Origin: Burkholderia sp. 9120
GTDB taxonomy: Bacteria; Pseudomonadota; Gammaproteobacteria; Burkholderiales; Burkholderiaceae
DNA length: 64,000 nucleotides
NCBI RefSeq assembly: GCF_000745015.1
Contig: NZ_JQNA01000002.1
Span: 4,650,001-4,714,000, forward strand
Direction of reading: 5' to 3'
The position numbers and the translations under genes were made by a program. Shown in pieces: positions 34,347 through 42,864 of the stretch. The notes beneath the pieces are model-generated. The model saw only the letters and a list, made by a program, of their open reading frames with translations. It was not told the origin of the DNA and did no database searches. How positions within the stretch are numbered: the stretch's first letter is position 1; every line of letters begins with the position of its first letter.

Positions 34347-35965
34347 ACACTCCCAAAGCCGCCACCGCTACCGTCGCACACGCTGCGCAAACCCCGCACA
34401 CTCCGCACGCCGCGGCCAAACTCCCGCGCGCGGCCTCAGCCGATATCGCGCTGCTGCTCGAAGGCACGTTCCCTTATGTGAGCGGCGGCGTCTCCAGTTG
34501 GGTCAATCAGATCATCCGCGCGTTCCCGGAGTACACGTTCGCGCTGTGCTTTCTCGGCAGCCGTCCACAGGACTATCCGAAGATGTCGTATGCGTTGCCC
34601 GATAACGTCGTGCATCTGGAGAATCACTATCTGTACGACTTCGCGCCGCCGCCGATGATCCGCCACCAGGCCGGCGACCCTGCCGCCTTCATGCAGGCCG
34701 GCCAGATGCACGAGAAACTGCGCAACCCTGCCATGCGCCAGGCGGCCGGCCGGATGCTCAGGGACATGCTCGACGATCTGCGTCCCGGCGGCGCGCTCGG
34801 CGAAGAAGCGTTTCTGTATTCGAAGGAATCGTGGACCTACCTGACCGATCAATACCGGCAGTTCTGCACCGACCCGTCGTTCGTCGATTATTTCTGGACC
34901 GTGCGAATCATGCACAAGCCGCTGTGGCAGTTGGCCCGCATTGCCGAGGGACTGCCAAAGGCGAAGATGTTCCATACCGTCTCGACCGGCTACGCGGGTT
35001 TTCTGGGCGCTTTGCTGCGCTACCGGCATGGCCGTCCGCTGCTGGTGTCCGAACACGGCATCTACACGAAGGAACGCAAGATCGATCTGTTCCAGAGCCA
35101 ATGGATTCGCGACAACCGCAGCATTTTCGAACGCGACGTGTCGCAGATCGGCTATTTCCGCGATCTGTGGGTGCGTTTCTTCGAAACGCTGGGCCACGTT
35201 TGCTACGACGCTGCCGAGGACATCATCGCGTTGTACGAGGGTAACCGTCGACGTCAGATCGTTGACGGCGCACCCGAGTACAAGACCGCCAATATTCCCA
35301 ACGGCGTGAACCTGCCGCGGCTCGCGCCGCTGCGCGCGCAACGCGGCGCGCAGATACCGAAGACGCTGTGCCTGATCGGCCGCGTGGTGCCGATCAAGGA
35401 CATCAAGACCTTCATTCGCGCGATGCTGACCGTGGTGCGCCAGATGCCGGAGGCCGAAGCCTGGATCGCCGGCCCCGAAGACGAGGACGAGTCGTACGCG
35501 AACGAATGCCGCGCGTTGGTCGAGAGTCTCGGTTTGCAGGACAAGGTCAAGTTTCTCGGCTTCCAGAAGATCGACGAGTTGCTGCCGAAATGCGGCGTGC
35601 TCGTGCTGAGTTCGATTTCCGAAGCGCTGCCGCTCGTGGTGCTCGAAGGGTTTGCGGCGGGCGTGCCCTCGGTGACGACCGATGTCGGCTCGTGTCGCCA
35701 GTTGATTTATGGACTCGACGGCGAGGACGCGGCGCTCGGTGCGGCGGGCCGCGTGGTGCAGATCGCCGATCCGCGCGCGCTCGCCGAAGCGGCGCTCGAC
35801 CTGCTCGACGAACGCAACTGGCACGCGGCGCAAAAAGCGGGCATTGCACGGGTCGAGCGGTTTTATACGCAGGACCAGATGGTGCGCTCGTATCGCGAGT
35901 TGTACGCGCGGCTTACCGCGCTAGCGAATCTGGAGCCGACGCCGCAGCAGGCGCTGTCGTCCTGA
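34343..35965 (+). CDS. pelF: PelF GT4 glycosyltransferase
   Basis: A 540-residue cytosolic GT4 (GT-B fold) glycosyltransferase; P. aeruginosa PelF is 507. The N-terminal IALLLEGTFPYVSGGVSSWV is diagnostic. In the C-terminal Rossmann fold are LIGRVVPIKDIKTF, the sugar-nucleotide EX7E-like segment SSISEALPLVVLEGFAAG (Glu to Glu) and GVPSVTTDVGSC. It polymerises Pel from UDP-GalNAc/UDP-GlcNAc. An N-terminal extension of about 30 low-complexity residues is extra. Coupled to pelE through an ATGA overlap. Confidence 0.95.
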   Translation: MNTPKAATATVAHAAQTPHTPHAAAKLPRAASADIALLLEGTFPYVSGGVSSWVNQIIRAFPEYTFALCFLGSRPQDYPKMSYALPDNVVHLENHYLYDFAPPPMIRHQAGDPAAFMQAGQMHEKLRNPAMRQAAGRMLRDMLDDLRPGGALGEEAFLYSKESWTYLTDQYRQFCTDPSFVDYFWTVRIMHKPLWQLARIAEGLPKAKMFHTVSTGYAGFLGALLRYRHGRPLLVSEHGIYTKERKIDLFQSQWIRDNRSIFERDVSQIGYFRDLWVRFFETLGHVCYDAAEDIIALYEGNRRRQIVDGAPEYKTANIPNGVNLPRLAPLRAQRGAQIPKTLCLIGRVVPIKDIKTFIRAMLTVVRQMPEAEAWIAGPEDEDESYANECRALVESLGLQDKVKFLGFQKIDELLPKCGVLVLSSISEALPLVVLEGFAAGVPSVTTDVGSCRQLIYGLDGEDAALGAAGRVVQIADPRALAEAALDLLDERNWHAAQKAGIARVERFYTQDQMVRSYRELYARLTALANLEPTPQQALSS

Positions 35966-36034
35966 AGCGGCGCTCAGACGACGCGGATGCCGCACTGAGC
36001 CACTCCCCACTCAACGCAAACGGGACGGATCGCC

Positions 36035-37405
36035 ATGGCCGGAATCGGGTTCGAACTGCGCAAGATGCTCCGCCGCGATACGCTGCTGGGGCTGATGCAG
36101 GCTTATACGTACGCCGGGCTGATCGGCGCGGGGCCGTGGGTGCTGTCGATCGTCGGCATTCTGCTGATCGGTGTGCTGAGCCTGCCGTTCGTCTTGCCCA
36201 CCGGGCTCATCACACAGTTTCAGGTCTCGGTGACGTATCTGATCTCGTTGTCGCTGATTCTCACCGGCCCGTTGCAACTTGCCTACACGCGCTTTACCTC
36301 CGACCGTCTGTTCGAAAAGCGCGACGACCTGGTGCTGCCGAACTATCACGCGGTGGCGTTCGTCGTGACGGCGGCATCCGCGGTGCTCGGCACGCTGGCG
36401 ATCGTGCTGCTGTTTCCGCAGCAGACCGTCGCGTACCGGCTGCTCATGCTGGCCGGCTTCGTCGTGATGTGCAACATCTGGATCGCGACGATTTTTCTGT
36501 CGGGCATGAAGCAGTATGTGTCGATCATCGTGGTGTTCTTTATCGGCTATACCTTCACCACCGGTGCGGCGCTCGCGCTCAACCGCTTCGGCCTGACCGG
36601 GCTGCTATCGGGCTTCGTGACCGGCCAGACTATCTTGCTGGTCGGCCTGCTCGCGCTGATCTACCGCGATTACCGCAGCGATCATTTCATCTCGTTCGAA
36701 GTGTTCTGGAAACAGTACCGTTACCCGTCGTTGATGCTCACCGGTCTGCTGTACAACCTCGCGATCTGAGTCGACAAGTTCATGTTCTGGTACTCGCCCG
36801 GCACGGGCCAGCCGGTGATCGGGCCGCTGCGGGCGTCGCTCATCTACGACATTCCCGTGTTTCTCGCGTATCTCGCGATCATTCCGGGCATGGCGGTGTT
36901 TCTGATGCGGATCGAAACCGACTTTGTGGAGTACTACGACGCCTTCTACGACGCGGTGCGCGAAGGCGCGTCGCTGCAGCATATCGAGCGCATGCGCAAC
37001 GCGATGGTGGAAGCGCTGCGCAACGGCATCTGGGAGATCATCAAGGTGCAGACCATCGCCGCGATGATGCTGTTCGCCGCCGGCACCGTGCTGCTGTCGT
37101 GGCTGAAAATTTCGACGCTTTATCTGCCGCTGCTTTATATCGACGTGATCGCCGCCAGCATGCAGGTCGTGTTCATGGGCACGATCAACGTGTTCTTCTA
37201 TCTCGACAAACGCAAGATCGTGCTGTGTCTGGTGGCGGGGTTCGTCGTGTTGAACGTGATTTTCACGGCGTTGACGCTTGCGCTCAATCCCGCTTTCTAC
37301 GGCTATGGTTTCGCGGGCGCGCTGCTGGTGGTCGTGCTGGCGAGTCTTTACCTGCTCGATCGTAAATTGGAATCGCTAGAATACGAGACCTTCATGCTGC
37401 AATAA
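36035..37405 (+). pseudogene. pelG: pelG interrupted by an in-frame TGA
   Basis: Together the two halves make 456 codons, the length of P. aeruginosa PelG (456), an inner-membrane Wzx-like transporter with about 12 helices. Residues 1-244 (MAGIGFELRKMLRRDTLLGL onward) and 246-456 (VDKFMFWYSP onward) are in the same frame; only TGA at 36767-36769 separates them, in the context YNLAI-stop-VDKFMFW. A tryptophan (TGG) is expected there, so a single G-to-A change explains it. An ATG at 36782, 12 bases past the stop, could restart the second half. Either a recent loss of Pel secretion, a split protein, read-through, or a sequence error; both halves otherwise show no decay. Confidence 0.85.
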
Positions 37406-37419
37406 GGCCTCCTCTTTCG

Positions 37420-37989
37420 ATGACCTTACCCAACGAATCGACACGTAACGCGCGAGCGAGTGCAGCCAACTCGCTGTTTGCCTTTCTGAAGGCGTTGCCG
37501 CTTGGCGAGCGGCTGATCGAAGGCGGTTTCATGGCGGTGCAGGCGGTGGCCGGCGCGAGTCTCGCGTTCGAGATCGGCCGCCTGCTGCATACCGAGCAGG
37601 CGTTCTGGGCCGCGATCACCGCGATCGCGGTCAGCCAGCATAGCTATATCGACACGCGCAATCTGTCGCGCGATCAGTTTATTGGCGCGATGGTGGGTGG
37701 CGTGTGCGGGCTGGCGGGCGCGCTGCTTGGCGGCGGGTATTTCGCGGCTTATGCGGCGACGGTGGGCGTCGCGATTGTCGTGTGCTGGATTCTGAATGTG
37801 GGCAGCGCGGCGCGGCTGGGTGGGATTACCGCGACGATCATGCTGCTGGTGCCGGGGATGGGGCCGCCCTGGGATAAGGCGCTGCTGCGGTTGGGTGAGG
37901 TGACCCTGGGCACGGTGTGCGCGTTGTTGATGGCGTGGTTGATGTCGAAGGTTGAACAGCGGTGGTTTGGGAAGCCGCGCAATACGTGA
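37420..37989 (+). CDS. FUSC-family membrane protein
   Basis: A 189-residue inner-membrane protein resembling the membrane half of FUSC/aromatic-acid-exporter proteins (fusaric-acid-resistance type): ERLIEGGFMAVQAVAGASL, TEQAFWAAITAIAVSQHSYI, GVCGLAGALLGGGYFA and the later TVGVAIVVCWILNVG. About five helices, no large cytosolic domain, so half the length of full FUSC transporters. It begins 14 bases after pelG, so it is almost surely in the pel transcript, though not a standard pel gene. Substrate unknown. Confidence 0.82.
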   Translation: MTLPNESTRNARASAANSLFAFLKALPLGERLIEGGFMAVQAVAGASLAFEIGRLLHTEQAFWAAITAIAVSQHSYIDTRNLSRDQFIGAMVGGVCGLAGALLGGGYFAAYAATVGVAIVVCWILNVGSAARLGGITATIMLLVPGMGPPWDKALLRLGEVTLGTVCALLMAWLMSKVEQRWFGKPRNT

Positions 37990-37996
37990 GGGACGG

Positions 37997-38296
37997 TCAG
38001 CGATGAGCCGTTCGTTGGTAGCGCCATAGCGTGCGGTAGCCGGCGAAGATCAGGCCTCCGACTAACAGCGTGGAAACGATCCAGTAAAGAAGTAAGGCGA
38101 GCATTTCCATGTCGTCGGCGTTCGCCAGGTCATTGTTTCCCGTCACCGAGAGCACGAAGCGGATGAAGCCGTCGACGAAATCCGGCATGTTGAACGGCAG
38201 GAGACTGAAGAGGCACGCGAGATACCATCCTCCTATAACGGAAACAACCACAAAGACCACGACGGCTAATATTTTCATTGCAAGCTGTCTATTCAT
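37997..38296 (-). CDS. two-helix membrane protein, candidate immunity protein for the Tlde1-like toxin
   Basis: A 99-residue protein with helices at about 6-30 (KILAVVVFVVVSVIGGWYL) and 64-88 (EMLALLLYWIVSTLLVGGLI) and a loop between them containing MPDFVDGFIRF and NDLANADDME. Its ATG overlaps the stop of the DUF2778 toxin gene (ATGA), the usual coupling of effector and immunity genes. A clear paralogue lies at 43724-44026 with the same loop motifs. If the loop is periplasmic it could block a periplasmic toxin. Role is inferred from position only; no known immunity family was recognised. Confidence 0.75.
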   Translation of the reverse strand: MNRQLAMKILAVVVFVVVSVIGGWYLACLFSLLPFNMPDFVDGFIRFVLSVTGNNDLANADDMEMLALLLYWIVSTLLVGGLIFAGYRTLWRYQRTAHR

Positions 38297-38838
38297 TTCA
38301 CTTCAACCGTTCCGTATGCCTTCATCGTAGTGCCTGGAACCGGCATCGTGAGCCCCCTGGATCGAATGAATTTTTGAAGTGCATCAAATGCACCCGAATT
38401 GACGACGGTAATGCATCCTTGGCTCAGTCGGAGCGGCCCCATTGGATGCAACCGGAAATTTCCCCTGGCGATTCCGTTAATGTTCGTGGTATCGCCCGAC
38501 ACGGGATTCCACAACATGAACCAGTACTGCCTGTCGGTGGAGCCAAAGCCGTATGTGCTCCACAAGTCACGCATCATTCCCATACGCCCACCCGAATGGC
38601 GGTCGACCAGATAATAAACTCCTTTAGGTAGCGGTCCGAGATTCGGAATAGCCGTGTCGTCCGGATTGTCCCGCCCTCGATCAGTTCCAGAAAAGGCCGT
38701 ACAGGTGCGGTTCCTGGACATGTGAGAATCGAAGTTTTCTGCTTGTTGAGAATGAAAGTGCATGCGACTGGCATATGACCATTCTTTATGTCCGTTCGGG
38801 GACGGCCATACTATCAACGTGGCTCTCTCATAAATCAT
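38293..38838 (-). CDS. DUF2778 Tlde1-like (L,D-transpeptidase-related) predicted T6SS toxin
   Basis: A 181-residue protein without signal peptide. The C-terminal half carries a catalytic pattern of L,D-transpeptidase-like enzymes: GPLPKGVYYLVDR, then GNFRLHPMGPLRLSQGCITV with His131 and Cys142. DUF2778 proteins of this kind (Tlde1) are type VI secretion effectors that attack peptidoglycan tetrapeptide stems in the target periplasm. ATG 38838 has GGAG at 9 bases and overlaps the stop of a small upstream frame; a GTG at 38847 is possible. The next gene, overlapping by four bases, is a two-helix membrane protein, the candidate immunity partner. No VgrG or Hcp gene is nearby. Confidence 0.82.
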   Translation of the reverse strand: MIYERATLIVWPSPNGHKEWSYASRMHFHSQQAENFDSHMSRNRTCTAFSGTDRGRDNPDDTAIPNLGPLPKGVYYLVDRHSGGRMGMMRDLWSTYGFGSTDRQYWFMLWNPVSGDTTNINGIARGNFRLHPMGPLRLSQGCITVVNSGAFDALQKFIRSRGLTMPVPGTTMKAYGTVEVK

Positions 38839-39026
38839 TGAAGCCACTCCGTGATTTCACTCTCTCGCGTCACGCCGTACTTCAAGGAGTTATTCTCGAT
38901 ACAGCCAGCCTCGGACCGGTAAAGCGCACGTAAGCACGGCATGCAATCTGAATGTCCCGAGCAACGTACGTATTTTCTGACACACGATTTGCAAACCTCA
39001 CGATCGCCAGGTGCGCAGAGCGGCAT
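38835..39026 (-). CDS. possible small Cys-rich protein upstream of the toxin
   Basis: A 63-residue frame, MPLCAPGDREVCKSCVRKYV and onward, with seven cysteines including CKSC and CMPC pairs that could bind zinc. Its stop overlaps the toxin's ATG (38838) as ATGA. No family recognised, and codon bias is weaker than in neighbours; the start is uncertain (39065, 39026 or 38950 region). Kept because of the exact coupling and clustered CxxC pairs. Confidence 0.3.
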   Translation of the reverse strand: MPLCAPGDREVCKSCVRKYVRCSGHSDCMPCLRALYRSEAGCIENNSLKYGVTRESEITEWLQ

Positions 39027-39045
39027 TCGCCGCAAGCAAGCGCAG

Positions 39046-40029
39046 CTAGCCTTGCGCCGCATCATCCTCTTGCGGCCGACGCCGGTAACGCCCCGGCGTC
39101 ACGCCGATACTTTGCTGAAACGCCTTGCCAAACGCGGCTTCCGATTGATAGCCCACCATCTCGCCGATCTCCGCCGCGCTACGCTGCGTGCGCAACAGCA
39201 GGTCGCACGCGATCGTCATGCGGATCTGCGTGAGGAAATCCATTACCGTCATGCCCGCCCGCTCGTTGAAATGGCGCGCGTAAGTGGCCCGGGACATCGC
39301 GGCGACGTCGCCTAGTTCGGCAATCGTCCATGCACGCTCCGGCGCGCTCAACATGCTTTGTACGGATGCGCCCAGACGCGCGTCAGCGAGCAGCGTCAGC
39401 ACGCCCGAGGTCGACGCGTTCTGTTCGCCATGCACGCGCAAGGCCATCGCGAAGAGCGCGTGGCTCAGCGCGGTGACGATGGCCAGCGCGCCCGGTTGAC
39501 GATGCTCCGCCTCGGCGCGCATCAGCGCGATCACCGTTTGCAACGGCCCGAGTGCCTGCGCGCCGCCGAGCGACACGTGGAACGGATCGGGCAGCGCATT
39601 CAGCAGTAACGCGGATGAGCCCGGCGAGTAAACGAAGCGGCCGCAGAGGAGATCGACATCGGGCTGCGCCGCGGGCGCGTTGCTGTTGTCGCCGTTGTTG
39701 CTATCGTCGCTGTCGTGGCCGTCGTTGCGTCGCACGGGCAGCATGCCGTCGTGACTTAGCGTCAACGGCGCCGTGGCGTTAGTTCGCGCCACATTGCGCA
39801 CACGATGCGCCGCACCGTGCGGAAACAGCACGAAATCGCCCGGCCGCAGCGCCACTTCCCCGCCGCCGGTGGTTTCGATCAGGCAGGCGCCTCCGAGCAC
39901 CAGATGAAACGGCGCGATACCCGTTTCCATCGGCGCGTGATCGATATCGAAGCCGCCCGAGAGAAGGCAACGCAGATCGAGGCTGGCTTGCGGGCGGGCA
40001 AGGTCGATCAATCGGCTGAGCATGTCCAT
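39046..40029 (-). CDS. AraC-family regulator with cupin sensor
   Basis: A 327-residue regulator. The N-terminal cupin_6-type domain (FHLVLGGACLIETTGGGEVA, LRPGDFVLFPHGAAHRVRN) is followed by an Asp/Asn-rich insert (about 105-120) and a C-terminal AraC DNA-binding region: WTIAELGDVAAMSRATYARH and SAAEIGEMVGYQSEAAFGKA, ending GVTPGRYRRR. Divergent from the AhpD-like gene at 40149 across 119 bases, the typical arrangement for AraC activators of small oxidoreductase genes. The short Asn/Asp insert (NNGDNSN) is a low-complexity loop. Confidence 0.9.
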   Translation of the reverse strand: MDMLSRLIDLARPQASLDLRCLLSGGFDIDHAPMETGIAPFHLVLGGACLIETTGGGEVALRPGDFVLFPHGAAHRVRNVARTNATAPLTLSHDGMLPVRRNDGHDSDDSNNGDNSNAPAAQPDVDLLCGRFVYSPGSSALLLNALPDPFHVSLGGAQALGPLQTVIALMRAEAEHRQPGALAIVTALSHALFAMALRVHGEQNASTSGVLTLLADARLGASVQSMLSAPERAWTIAELGDVAAMSRATYARHFNERAGMTVMDFLTQIRMTIACDLLLRTQRSAAEIGEMVGYQSEAAFGKAFQQSIGVTPGRYRRRPQEDDAAQG

Positions 40030-40148
40030 GAGACGATCGCGCTAAAAGTTGAGCGAATTGAGTATTCAGGATATCGCGGCGCAGCGCAATACTTTGTCTC
40101 ACGACGCCGGCACCCGCCGACGCGCAATAGAGACGAAGGAGCATGGCC

Positions 40149-40508
40149 ATGTTGAACTGGATCGAATACCGCAAAGAACTGTTCGGCCGCATCGGCGAGA
40201 TCGGCAAACTGTCGCCGGATACCGTCCGGGCCTATCAGACGATGTCGAGCGCGGGTCAGAAAAGCGATCTGCTGGGCGCGAAGACGCGTGAGCTGATTTC
40301 GCTGGCGGTCGCGGTGAGCTTGCGTTGTGACGGTTGTATTACCGTGCATACGGCCGAAGCGCTGAAGCATGGCGCGACGCGCGATGAAATCGCCGAAGCG
40401 CTGGGCGTGGCGGTGGCGATGAATGCCGGCGCGGCGATGGTGTACTCGGCCCGGACGATGGATGCGGTCGCGGCTTATTCGAGTGACGCGGCGGATGCGG
40501 GTCGGTAA
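40149..40508 (+). CDS. carboxymuconolactone decarboxylase-family (AhpD-like) protein
   Basis: A 119-residue AhpD-like protein with the redox pair Cys60 and Cys63 plus His67 (SLRCDGCITVHTAEAL), as in alkylhydroperoxidase AhpD, and the helical tail ALGVAVAMNAGAAMVY. It could reduce peroxides using a thiol partner. ATG 40149 is chosen over 40143 because AAGGAG then stands 7 bases upstream instead of 1. Divergent from the cupin-AraC regulator. Confidence 0.88.
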   Translation: MLNWIEYRKELFGRIGEIGKLSPDTVRAYQTMSSAGQKSDLLGAKTRELISLAVAVSLRCDGCITVHTAEALKHGATRDEIAEALGVAVAMNAGAAMVYSARTMDAVAAYSSDAADAGR

Positions 40509-40523
40509 TCGTCCGACTGCATG

Positions 40524-40563
40524 AAAAAAGCCGGTTACATGCACACGAGCATGCAACCGGCTT
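40524..40563 (-). terminator. rho-independent terminator of the aldo-keto reductase gene
   Basis: Outer stem AAGCCGGTT (40528-40536) with AACCGGCTT (40555-40563), inner CATGC/GCATG, and on the minus strand a run of six T after the stem. It may also end the convergent AhpD-like gene. Confidence 0.82.
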
Positions 40564-40578
40564 CGTTGCGCGCGGTAG

Positions 40579-41628
40579 TTACACCGCGTGCCGCGCCTCT
40601 TCCAACTGCTTGCGACGCACCTCACCCTGGCGCTCCAGCATCCAGCCCGGATACTCGGCCGGCAGCGTGCTGACCTGATCGAGCTTCGCTAGCTCATCCG
40701 CGGTCAGCGTGACGGCGGTCGCGGCGATGTTGTCGTCGAGCTGCTCGACCTTCTTCGCGCCGACGATCACCGACGTCACCACCCGCTGGTGCAACAACCA
40801 CGCGAGCGCGATCTGCGCGACCGATACGTGCTTGGCCTCCGCGATATCGCGCATCACGTCGATGCAGTCGTACGCGCGCTCACGGTTGACCGGCGGAAAA
40901 TCGAACGTCGTGCGACGGCTGCCCGTCTCGCCCTGCTGCTCACGTCCATATTTGCCGCTCAGCAAACCGCCCGCGAGCGGACTCCACACCATCAGGCCCA
41001 GGCCTTCGCTGTGCAGCATCGGCACGAGTTCGCGTTCGAGGTCGCGCCCCGCCAGCGTGTAATACGCCTGCAGCGATTCGAAGCGCGCGAGCCCAAGGCG
41101 CTCCGCGATACCGAGCGCCTTGACGATCTGCCACGCGGCCCAGTTCGACACGCCGACATAGCGCACGTGGCCGTGCTGAACCAGCGTGTCGAGCGCGCGC
41201 ACGGTTTCTTCGATCGGCGTGGCCGGATCGAAACCGTGGATCTGATACAGGTCGACATGATCGAGTTGCAGGCGTTTCAGGCTTGCCTTCACACCGTCGA
41301 TGATGTGATACCGCGACGCGCCGCGCGCATTCGGAAACTCGTCGGTCTGGCCGAACACCTTGGTCGCCACGACGACTTTGTCGCGCGGCACCTTGAGGTT
41401 TTTCAGCGCCTGGCCGGTGATCTGTTCGGACAGGCCGCCCGCGTAGACGTCGGCCGTGTCGATGAAGTTGATGCCGGCGTCGAGCGACCGGCCGACCAGC
41501 CGCTCCGCGTCGGCCTGCTGCAGATCGCCGATCTGCTTCCAGATGCCCTCGCCGCCGCCGAAGGTCATCGTGCCCAGACATAGTTCTGAAACAAAAACTC
41601 CAGTGCGGCCTAACGGGTTGTAACGCAT
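40579..41628 (-). CDS. aldo-keto reductase
   Basis: A 349-residue NADPH-dependent aldo-keto reductase of the YajO/Tas-like group. The catalytic tetrad is complete: Asp57 and Tyr62 (NFIDTADVYAGG), Lys90 (VVVATKVFG) and His131 (DLYQIHGFD). The NADP-binding SVIVGAKKVEQLDDN segment is near the C-terminus. Cytosolic reductase of aldehydes or ketones, substrate unknown. Sits between two toxin loci with the AraC and AhpD-like genes. Confidence 0.92.
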   Translation of the reverse strand: MRYNPLGRTGVFVSELCLGTMTFGGGEGIWKQIGDLQQADAERLVGRSLDAGINFIDTADVYAGGLSEQITGQALKNLKVPRDKVVVATKVFGQTDEFPNARGASRYHIIDGVKASLKRLQLDHVDLYQIHGFDPATPIEETVRALDTLVQHGHVRYVGVSNWAAWQIVKALGIAERLGLARFESLQAYYTLAGRDLERELVPMLHSEGLGLMVWSPLAGGLLSGKYGREQQGETGSRRTTFDFPPVNRERAYDCIDVMRDIAEAKHVSVAQIALAWLLHQRVVTSVIVGAKKVEQLDDNIAATAVTLTADELAKLDQVSTLPAEYPGWMLERQGEVRRKQLEEARHAV

Positions 41629-42013
41629 TGCGGAGACTCCATCGTGAAGGGGTGGATGGGTGAGGCGTAGAGGTTACTGCAATTGGGGGAAGTCGGCTGG
41701 CGGGGCGGCAATGCTCATCCGGTACGTCAATGATCCGTCGAACATGGGCGCTTTTGATTGTGGGGGATTTTGACAGACGGCGGGGCTGTGGGATTAGTCG
41801 TGATGTATTCCTGGCTCAGAGATGTTTGACGACATGAATACGAGTTCCGTATGGGACTAAATTGATTCGTGTTTATATCAGGCCAGGCAGCGGATTTAAC
41901 GCCAGAGCGTGAGGATGTAAAATTTTGCAACGGCATCAGAATCAGATTCCCGATGCATAAAATCGCCCCTATTCCTCATATAGAATTGCCGTTTTTAGCT
42001 TTGGGACAGCCTC
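41629..42013. other. 385-base AT-richer gap before the second toxin gene
   Basis: Base composition drops noticeably from about 41740 to 42010 (for example TAAATTGATTCGTGTTTATA), in line with acquired DNA. Short frames here have no resemblance to proteins. It probably holds the promoter of the toxin-immunity pair. Confidence 0.5.
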
Positions 42014-42379
42014 ATGCCGTGGACATTTCAGCAAAGCACCGGGAAACTTTCGTTTAATGGCGAATCTGTCGAAACGGGTTATTCAGGTGCTGCCACCGGT
42101 AAAAACAATCCGGCCATGCAGTCAATTCAAAACGTAGGGCCGATCCCACGCGGTAGCTGGCAAATCGGTGCGCCTCACAGCTCTCCACACACCGGAAGCT
42201 TCACGCTCAACCTCGCGCCCATGGTGGGAACGAATACCTTCGGGCGAAGCGCTTTCCGAATCCATGGCGACAGCACGGCTCATCCGGGACAGGCATCTGA
42301 CGGATGCATCATCATGGGCGTTCATACTCGCCACCGAATAGGGTCAAGCGGCGACCGACGCTTGGAGGTTATCCAATGA
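42014..42379 (+). CDS. DUF2778 Tlde1-like predicted T6SS toxin, second copy
   Basis: A 121-residue protein with almost nothing but the catalytic domain. The DUF2778 signature is clear: TFQQSTGKLSFNG at the N-terminus, GPIPRGSWQI, then FRIHGDSTAHPGQASDGCII with His84 and Cys98 as the expected catalytic pair. No signal peptide, consistent with delivery by type VI secretion to act on peptidoglycan stem peptides. Its TGA overlaps the ATG of the next gene, which encodes an exported protein, the expected form of an immunity protein for a periplasmic toxin. Confidence 0.88.
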   Translation: MPWTFQQSTGKLSFNGESVETGYSGAATGKNNPAMQSIQNVGPIPRGSWQIGAPHSSPHTGSFTLNLAPMVGTNTFGRSAFRIHGDSTAHPGQASDGCIIMGVHTRHRIGSSGDRRLEVIQ

Positions 42380-42864
42380 AGCGCGCTTCTGGTTTCACAT
42401 TGGCACTCGTATTCGCTTGCTCAGCCGCACCGGCAATTGCGGCTCAACCAAACGCGTCCGTCCTGGCAAAGCAGCTTGATAACAAAGGTGCAAAGGCCAC
42501 GGTGAGCGGCATGTCGGAATCCGAGTGGGACAACGTCCTGACTCGTATCGATTCCGGCAATACGGCATGGGTTGCGCTCGCGCCTAAGCTGGCCGAAGGG
42601 ACGGACGGCGGAAATTCCGAAGACCTTGGAATCGGGTTGGCGTACGCTCTTCCGAAGAACCCCAAAGCGGTACTCAGGGCCATTGATCCGAATAACGGGC
42701 CGGTGCTCGGCGTCGGTCGCGTCTGCTCTGCTCCGTTCATCGAAGACACGGTTAAAGATATTCCGGCGTACATCAGGCGCGCCAAAGCCGCGTTGCGCGA
42801 CGTGCATGACGCGGCGTTGCAAAACGTGAGGGATGCGTGTCTGGCGGAGTTGGCGAAGCCTTAA
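42376..42864 (+). CDS. exported candidate immunity protein of the second Tlde1-like toxin
   Basis: A 162-residue protein with a signal peptide (MKRASGFTLALVFACSAAPA, cleavage near AIA-AQ). The mature part is soluble, with two cysteines (RVCSAPFIEDT and VRDACLAELA) likely forming a disulphide, and segments ESEWDNVLTRIDSGNTAWVA and IPAYIRRAKAALRDV. Its start overlaps the toxin's stop by four bases. Position, export and size fit an immunity protein that binds the toxin in the periplasm. No family name can be given. Confidence 0.78.
   Translation: MKRASGFTLALVFACSAAPAIAAQPNASVLAKQLDNKGAKATVSGMSESEWDNVLTRIDSGNTAWVALAPKLAEGTDGGNSEDLGIGLAYALPKNPKAVLRAIDPNNGPVLGVGRVCSAPFIEDTVKDIPAYIRRAKAALRDVHDAALQNVRDACLAELAKP

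Noticed and set aside
36035..37405. pelG as two separate genes
   Set aside because: The two parts share one frame with only a TGA between, and their sum equals the family length, so one broken gene is the better description.
41727..41936. 69-codon minus-strand frame before the second toxin
   Set aside because: No ribosome site, no codon bias, low-complexity product.
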